A stretch of DNA of 41,861 nt, taken from Melioribacteraceae bacterium (lineage in GTDB: Bacteria; Bacteroidota; Ignavibacteria; Ignavibacteriales; Melioribacteraceae). The notes below the pieces were generated by a model that was not told the origin of the DNA, ran no database searches, and saw only the letters and a program-made list of their open reading frames with translations. Below are positions 36,155 through 41,861 of the stretch, one piece after another. Numbering within the stretch: the first letter of the stretch is position 1; every line of letters starts with the position of its first letter. The translations under genes and the position numbers were made by a program. The stretch spans positions 1 through 41,861 of the forward strand of contig JALWGH010000125.1 in the NCBI GenBank assembly GCA_027013735.1, given 5' to 3'.

Positions 36155-37495
36155 TTGTTTAGAAAAATATTGATCGCAAACAGAGGCGAGATTGCCTTAA
36201 GAATAATCAGAACTTGTAAGGAATTGGGCATACCCACCGTTGCGGTTTATTCCGAAGCGGATGCGGATGCGCTTCACACGGTATTTGCCGACGAAGCCGT
36301 TTGCATTGGACCTCCTTCCAGTATGGAAAGCTATTTGAAAATTCCCAGCATAATTGCCGCTGCGCAAGTAACGGGTGCGGATGCAATCCATCCCGGCTAC
36401 GGCTTTTTGGCGGAGAATGCCGAGTTCTCCGAGATTTGTGCCGATTCCGATATTAAGTTTATTGGTCCTTCGCCTACAATGATTAACCAAATGGGCGACA
36501 AAGCTTTTGCAAAGGAAACGATGAAGAAAGTTGGCGTTCCCGTTGTGCCGGGTTCGGACGGAGTGGTAGAAGACGTTCAAACGGCAAAAAGGATTGCCGC
36601 GGAAATCGGCTACCCTGTGATGTTGAAAGCCTCGGCGGGCGGCGGCGGAAAGGGAATGCGCATCGTTCGCGAGGAATCGGAAATGGAAAAGGCTTTCCAA
36701 ACCGCATCCACGGAAGCAAAGGCGGCTTTTAACAACGGCGCTTTGTACCTCGAAAAGTTTATTGAAAACCCGCGCCACATTGAGATTCAAATAGTCGGGG
36801 ACAGCCACGGCAACGTTTACGCTTACGGCGAAAGGGATTGCACCGTTCAGCGCCGTCACCAAAAACTTATTGAAGAATCACCCTCGCCGGTTATTACGGA
36901 CGAAATCCGCAAAAAGATGAACGAGGCTGCAATTTTGGGCGCGCAGGCGGTTAACTACGAAGGCGCCGGAACCATTGAGTTTGTTGTGGACAAGGACTTG
37001 AATTTTTATTTCATTGAAATGAACACGAGGATTCAGGTTGAGCATCCTGTTACGGAAATGATTCAAAACGTTGATTTGATTAAACAACAAATTGTTGTTG
37101 CTGCCGGCGAAAAAGTACCCGATTTGCCGACGGATAAATTATTGGGACACGCAATTGAATTTAGAATTAATGCGGAAGATCCGGAGAAAGACTTCAGACC
37201 TTCGCCGGGGCACATTGATTATCTGCATTTTCCCGGAGGTTTCGGTGTGCGTATTGATTCCCACATTTACAACGATTATTTAATTCCGCCCTATTACGAT
37301 TCCCTTATTGCAAAGATGATTGTTTGGGGAGTGGACAGAGACCACGCAATAGCCCGCGCTAAAAGGGCTTTCGAGGAATTTAATGTTGAGGGAATCAAAA
37401 CGACAATTCCTTTCCACGAAAAAGTTTTACGGAACGAGAATTTCCTCTCCGGCGATTATGATACTTCTTTTATTGACAAGCATTTTAAAATTTAG
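36155..37495 (+). CDS. accC: Acetyl-CoA carboxylase biotin carboxylase subunit
   Basis: [60 protein letters not shown] start. Confidence 0.98.
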   Translation: MFRKILIANRGEIALRIIRTCKELGIPTVAVYSEADADALHTVFADEAVCIGPPSSMESYLKIPSIIAAAQVTGADAIHPGYGFLAENAEFSEICADSDIKFIGPSPTMINQMGDKAFAKETMKKVGVPVVPGSDGVVEDVQTAKRIAAEIGYPVMLKASAGGGGKGMRIVREESEMEKAFQTASTEAKAAFNNGALYLEKFIENPRHIEIQIVGDSHGNVYAYGERDCTVQRRHQKLIEESPSPVITDEIRKKMNEAAILGAQAVNYEGAGTIEFVVDKDLNFYFIEMNTRIQVEHPVTEMIQNVDLIKQQIVVAAGEKVPDLPTDKLLGHAIEFRINAEDPEKDFRPSPGHIDYLHFPGGFGVRIDSHIYNDYLIPPYYDSLIAKMIVWGVDRDHAIARAKRAFEEFNVEGIKTTIPFHEKVLRNENFLSGDYDTSFIDKHFKI

Positions 37496-37507
37496 CGAGG
37501 TGAGAAT

Positions 37508-37888
37508 ATGAACATACCTGATAATTTAAAGTACACGAAAGATCACGAATGGCTGAAAGTTGAAGGCAACACGGGCTTAATTGGAATTACCGATTTTGCC
37601 CAGAGCGAACTTGGCGATATTGTCTTTGTTGACGTTGACCCTGAAATTACGGAAGTAAAAGCAGGCGAAGCATTTGGAACGTTGGAAGCCGTTAAAACCG
37701 TTAGCGATCTCTTTTCTCCGGTTAGCGGAAAAGTCTTGGAAATCAATCCCAAGTTGGAAGACGAACCGCAGTTGATTAACGAAGATCCTTACGGCGAAGG
37801 CTGGATTATTAAAGTTGAAATTTCCGATGCAAGCGAATTGGACAACCTGCTCGACAGCAATGCTTACAAGGCATTAATCGGTCAATGA
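37508..37888 (+). CDS. gcvH: Glycine cleavage system H protein
   Basis: [38 protein letters not shown]; lipoylation site [18 protein letters not shown]. Confidence 0.97.
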   Translation: MNIPDNLKYTKDHEWLKVEGNTGLIGITDFAQSELGDIVFVDVDPEITEVKAGEAFGTLEAVKTVSDLFSPVSGKVLEINPKLEDEPQLINEDPYGEGWIIKVEISDASELDNLLDSNAYKALIGQ

Positions 37889-38889
37889 GAATACTTTACA
37901 TCGCCGGTTTAAACCGGATGGTATTATTTAACAAGTTAATACCAAAAGCCTTAAGAGAAATTGGCTTTGAAGTTGTTGAGTTCGATTGGAACTCCGTACT
38001 AAAATTTAACAAAGTGTTAAACATCCTTCCACGAAAAAAGGTGGAGGAGAAAATAAACAGTGAGCTTCTGAAAAAAGCAAAGTCTGTTAAACCGGACTTT
38101 GCTTTTGTTTTAAAAGGCGAACCTATTTTCAAAGAGACATTGGTGCAAATCAAGAAAGAAACGGGAGCCTTACTGCTCAATTGGTTTGGCGACGACCCGT
38201 GGGAGTTTCCTGTTTTTTCGGGACCTGTTTCCAAATATTACGATTTCTTTTTTACCTACGACCCTTACTCCGTTAGCCTTTACAGGGATGCCGGACACAA
38301 GCACGCTTACCATTTGCCTTACGGATATGATGAGGAAGTTACCCGGGAGTTAAGTCTTACAAAACGGGAAGAGAAAAAATATTCCTGTGACGTTGCTTTC
38401 ATTGGAAGCCATTACCCCAAAAGGAATGAATTACTCCGGGAAATTAAAAATAAATTCGATTTGAAAATCTGGGGGCGCGGCTGGAAAGGCACGGATTGTC
38501 AGGATGTTTACCAAGGCAGTGCGCTTTACGGCTTGAATATGTTGAAGGCAATGAAGGCGACCAAGGTTTTGCTCAATATTCACAAGGGTTTCGGCGAGGG
38601 GGTTGAAGCATCGGGCAAAGGATTAAACCTTCGCGTAATGGAAGGTGCGGCTGTTGGGGCTTTCCAACTTTCGAATTTTCAGGAGGACATTCCGAAGCGA
38701 TTTGTGCCGGGCAGGGAAATTGAACTTTTCGAAACTTGGGATGAAGCGGTTGAAAAAATCGGCTACTTTCTTGAACACACAAATGAACGGGAGGCAATAG
38801 GAAAAGCCGCGCGCAAACGACTTGAAAAAGACCACACGCTCAGGCAAAGAATGCAGGAGATGTTTGAAATTATTGAGAAAGAAAGGTAA
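37885..38889 (+). CDS. CgeB-like glycosyltransferase-family protein
   Basis: [10 protein letters not shown]..., [69 protein letters not shown]. Overlaps the gcvH stop by 4 bp. Confidence 0.72.
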   Translation: MRILYIAGLNRMVLFNKLIPKALREIGFEVVEFDWNSVLKFNKVLNILPRKKVEEKINSELLKKAKSVKPDFAFVLKGEPIFKETLVQIKKETGALLLNWFGDDPWEFPVFSGPVSKYYDFFFTYDPYSVSLYRDAGHKHAYHLPYGYDEEVTRELSLTKREEKKYSCDVAFIGSHYPKRNELLREIKNKFDLKIWGRGWKGTDCQDVYQGSALYGLNMLKAMKATKVLLNIHKGFGEGVEASGKGLNLRVMEGAAVGAFQLSNFQEDIPKRFVPGREIELFETWDEAVEKIGYFLEHTNEREAIGKAARKRLEKDHTLRQRMQEMFEIIEKER

Positions 38890-40421
38890 TGGACGCAATT
38901 GCAATTTTGGATTTCGGCTCGCAGTACACACAGCTTATTGCGCGAAGAATCCGCGAGGCAAATGTTTATTCTAAAATATTTCCGTACAACGTTAGCTTCG
39001 AAGAGTTAGAGGAGTTTAAGCCGAAAGGGATTATTCTTTCCGGCGGACCGATGAGTGTTTACGACGAAGACGTTCCTTCTCTTGACGAACGGATTTTCGA
39101 ACTTGATGTGCCGATTTTAGGAATTTGTTACGGAATGCAATTGCTTGCAAAGGTTTTCGGCGGTAAAATAGAACCCGCAAAAAGCAGGGAATACGGAAAG
39201 GCGAATATTAATATTCTCGGCTATTCCGAGTTGTTAAAGAACGTAAAAAACAATTCGGTAGTTTGGATGAGTCACGGCGACCTAATTACAAAAGCGCCCG
39301 ATGATTTTGACGTTAATGCTTCAACGGAGGAAACGCCCGTTGCCGCAATGAGCAATAAACTTGCGGGGATTTACGGTGTGCAGTTTCATCCCGAAGTGAA
39401 GCACACCGAAGAAGGCGGAAAAATAATTGGAAATTTTTTGTTCGAAATTTGTGAATGCAAACCGGATTGGACGCCGGAAAATTTCATTGAAAAGTCAATC
39501 AAAGAAATAAGGGAAAAGGTCGGCGACTCAAAAGCAATTTTGGCTTTAAGCGGTGGGGTGGATTCTTCCGTTGCTGCCGTGCTTTTGGACAAAGCGATTG
39601 GCGAAAATTTGTTTTGCGTTCACGTGGACAACGGACTGATGAGAAAAGACGAGAGCAGAAAAATCGTCGAACTTTTCAAGGAAAAAATGAAATTGAACCT
39701 TTCCCTTGTGGACGCTTCGGAACTTTTCCTCTCACGGTTAAGCGGCGTAACCGACCCGGAAGAAAAAAGAAAAATAATCGGCGCAACGTTTATTGAAGTA
39801 TTTGAGAAAGAAGCTTCAAAAGTTGAGGGTGTCGAGTTCCTTGTTCAGGGAACGCTTTATCCCGACGTGATTGAATCGGTGCCCGTCAAAGGTGCTTCGG
39901 TTACAATTAAATCGCACCACAACGTTGGCGGACTGCCGGAAAAAATGAACTTGAAATTAATTGAGCCGTTCAGAGAATTATTCAAAGACGAAGTCCGTGA
40001 AATTGGAAAAAAATTAGGCTTGCCCGATGAATTGTTAAAGAGACATCCGTTCCCGGGACCGGGGTTGGCGGTAAGAATTCTTGGTGAAGTTACTCCCGAG
40101 AGATTGCGAATTCTTCGGGACGCCGATGAAATTTTTATTTCCGAAATTAAACGCTACGGCATTTACGATGAAATTTGGCAGGCTTTCTCTGTTTTGTTAC
40201 CCGTGCAAACCGTTGGTGTAATGGGGGACTTCCGCACTTACGAAAATGTTCTTGCGCTTAGAGCCGTTACTTCGGCAGATGGAATGACTGCCGACTGGTA
40301 CAGAATGGACGGTGAAATATTAGCTGCCGTCTCGAATAAAATTATTAGAAACGTTAAAGGAATTAACAGGGTTGTTTACGATGTTAGTTCCAAACCACCG
40401 GCAACAATTGAATGGGAGTAG
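38889..40421 (+). CDS. guaA: GMP synthase (glutamine-hydrolysing)
   Basis: [84 protein letters not shown]. Confidence 0.98.
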   Translation: MDAIAILDFGSQYTQLIARRIREANVYSKIFPYNVSFEELEEFKPKGIILSGGPMSVYDEDVPSLDERIFELDVPILGICYGMQLLAKVFGGKIEPAKSREYGKANINILGYSELLKNVKNNSVVWMSHGDLITKAPDDFDVNASTEETPVAAMSNKLAGIYGVQFHPEVKHTEEGGKIIGNFLFEICECKPDWTPENFIEKSIKEIREKVGDSKAILALSGGVDSSVAAVLLDKAIGENLFCVHVDNGLMRKDESRKIVELFKEKMKLNLSLVDASELFLSRLSGVTDPEEKRKIIGATFIEVFEKEASKVEGVEFLVQGTLYPDVIESVPVKGASVTIKSHHNVGGLPEKMNLKLIEPFRELFKDEVREIGKKLGLPDELLKRHPFPGPGLAVRILGEVTPERLRILRDADEIFISEIKRYGIYDEIWQAFSVLLPVQTVGVMGDFRTYENVLALRAVTSADGMTADWYRMDGEILAAVSNKIIRNVKGINRVVYDVSSKPPATIEWE

Positions 40422-41320
40422 TTGGAATGGACGAAGTTCGTAAAAAATTAGACCTTGCCGAAAAATTTGAAAACGAGAACAAACTTCTGCATGCTCTTCA
40501 AATTTACAAATCGTTAGCGGAAGGTGAAGAGCCTTCTGTAATTGCGCTGATGCGTTTGGCTTTGCTTTACGAAAAAATGGGAAGAACCGAACTTGGCGCG
40601 CAGACGCTCGAAAAATTTCTTGAAAACCATCCCGACGAAGCGCGGGTTAGAAGATTTTATCTCCAGTACTTAATTAAACAGCAAAAGTACCAAGAAGCAA
40701 TTGAAGCGGCAAATCTTATTTCCAAAGAAGACGACCCGACGGTTTACACACTGGTGGGGCTTGCCTATTATTATTTGAACGAGTACAAAATTGCAAAAAT
40801 AAATTTTGAAGAGTACATTAACTCAAATGACAAGAGTCTCCTGCCGGAGGCGTATTTCTACATCGCAAGTTGTAATTTCAAAATGGCGGAGTTGGACGAA
40901 GCGCTGAAATACATTAAAAAATCGGAAAAACTTTTCGGCTTGAATCCCGAGCTTTACCTTGTAAAAGGAATGACTTACTACGCAAAGAAAATGTATTTCC
41001 ACGCTTTCGACGCCCTCCAGCAAGCGGAACTTTTGGACAAAGGGAATTTCCTGATTAAAGAGTTGAAGGCAAAGGTTTTGTTTGAGCTTGGGGATTACGC
41101 CAAAGCTAAAAAAGTCCTTTACGAAATTTTGGAAAGCGGGAAAGAAAATGCCGAATATTTTACTCTGCTCGGTTTGGTTAATTTGAGATTGGAAAACAAA
41201 CAGGAAGCGAGAAAATATTTTAAGAAGGCTTTGGTGTTAAACCCCGAGGACAATCAGGCTAAAGAAGGTTTGCAAAAATGCAGGAAAAGGAAAAATGAAA
41301 ATCAAGGACCTACCTCTTGA
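40412..41320 (+). CDS. TPR-repeat protein
   Basis: Multiple TPR-like units ending [43 protein letters not shown]. The start may be 40412 or the ATG at 40427. Confidence 0.85.
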   Translation: MGVVGMDEVRKKLDLAEKFENENKLLHALQIYKSLAEGEEPSVIALMRLALLYEKMGRTELGAQTLEKFLENHPDEARVRRFYLQYLIKQQKYQEAIEAANLISKEDDPTVYTLVGLAYYYLNEYKIAKINFEEYINSNDKSLLPEAYFYIASCNFKMAELDEALKYIKKSEKLFGLNPELYLVKGMTYYAKKMYFHAFDALQQAELLDKGNFLIKELKAKVLFELGDYAKAKKVLYEILESGKENAEYFTLLGLVNLRLENKQEARKYFKKALVLNPEDNQAKEGLQKCRKRKNENQGPTS

Positions 41321-41861
41321 CGACAGACCTCGTGAAAAGCTTTTATTGAAAGGAGTAAAAAGTCTTTCCGAATCCGAGTTGATTGCAATTTTACTCCGCA
41401 CCGGTTCAAAAGGTAAAAGTGTTTTGACCCTTGCCAAAGAATTGTTCCGTAAAAATAATAACAGTCTTGCAATGCTTGCCACCAAAACCGTTTCAGAACT
41501 GCAAAAGGAAACGGGGATTGGCAAAGACAAAGCCGCCACTCTTGCCGCTGCGTTCGAGCTGGCGCGTAGGTTAAGCTATTCCGACAAATTACGTTCGGCA
41601 AAGAAAATCACTTCGCCGGAAGACGTAGCAGATATTTTCATCCCGATTTTGCGAGACGAAGTAAAAGAAAAATTCATTGTCGTCTGTCTTAACTCGGCTA
41701 ACAGAATAATTAAGTACGAAGAAATTTCGACAGGGAATTTGAACTCTTCTTTGGTACATCCGCGGGAAGTTTTTAAGGTGGCAATTGACAATCTTGCTGC
41801 AAATATTATTCTTGTGCACAATCACCCCAGCGGGAATCCCGAACCGAGCAGGGAAGACATT
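41295..41861 (+). CDS. radC: RadC family (JAMM/MPN+) protein, truncated by window end
   Basis: [43 protein letters not shown]...NIILVHNHPSGNPEPSREDI; HxH of the JAMM motif present; open to the window end; absent from the ORF track. Confidence 0.94.
   Translation, partial: MKIKDLPLDDRPREKLLLKGVKSLSESELIAILLRTGSKGKSVLTLAKELFRKNNNSLAMLATKTVSELQKETGIGKDKAATLAAAFELARRLSYSDKLRSAKKITSPEDVADIFIPILRDEVKEKFIVVCLNSANRIIKYEEISTGNLNSSLVHPREVFKVAIDNLAANIILVHNHPSGNPEPSREDI

Noticed and set aside
36197-36862. 221-aa antisense ORF opposite accC
   Set aside because: Shadow ORF inside a highly conserved biotin carboxylase gene.

Overview
The window looks like ordinary chromosome from a low-GC, T9SS-bearing member of the Bacteroidota/Ignavibacteria lineage. 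This lineage call is an inference from the YPNPFNPTT-type C-terminal sorting domain, the Bat operon and the long-form IspG. Most of the 41.9 kb is identifiable coding sequence: cspA, a MarR regulator, rlmD, both methylmalonyl-CoA mutase subunits, a Cys-cluster PAS histidine kinase with an ArsC/Spx-like partner, a Nat-type ABC exporter, a serine hydrolase, a DJ-1/PfpI protein, ispG, an outer-membrane protein/lipoprotein/T9SS cluster, a beta-propeller adenylate cyclase, DUF3467, a MoxR-DUF58-Bat aerotolerance operon, efp-accB-accC-gcvH, a CgeB-like glycosyltransferase, guaA, a TPR protein and a 3'-truncated radC. I found no rRNA, tRNA, CRISPR array, transposase or phage genes. The least explained parts are (i) a roughly 750-bp non-coding interval (about 13590-14340) packed with at least eight short palindromes, including a co-linear repeated module, a nested inverted-repeat element and hairpins sharing a TTCA loop but with different stems; (ii) a roughly 400-bp gap before efp made of several separate low-complexity repeat families; (iii) the sensor kinase/ArsC-like gene pair; and (iv) the propeller-cyclase fusion. 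I do not see a convincing wholly new multi-gene system. The palindrome hotspot and the two signalling loci are the best candidates for follow-up.
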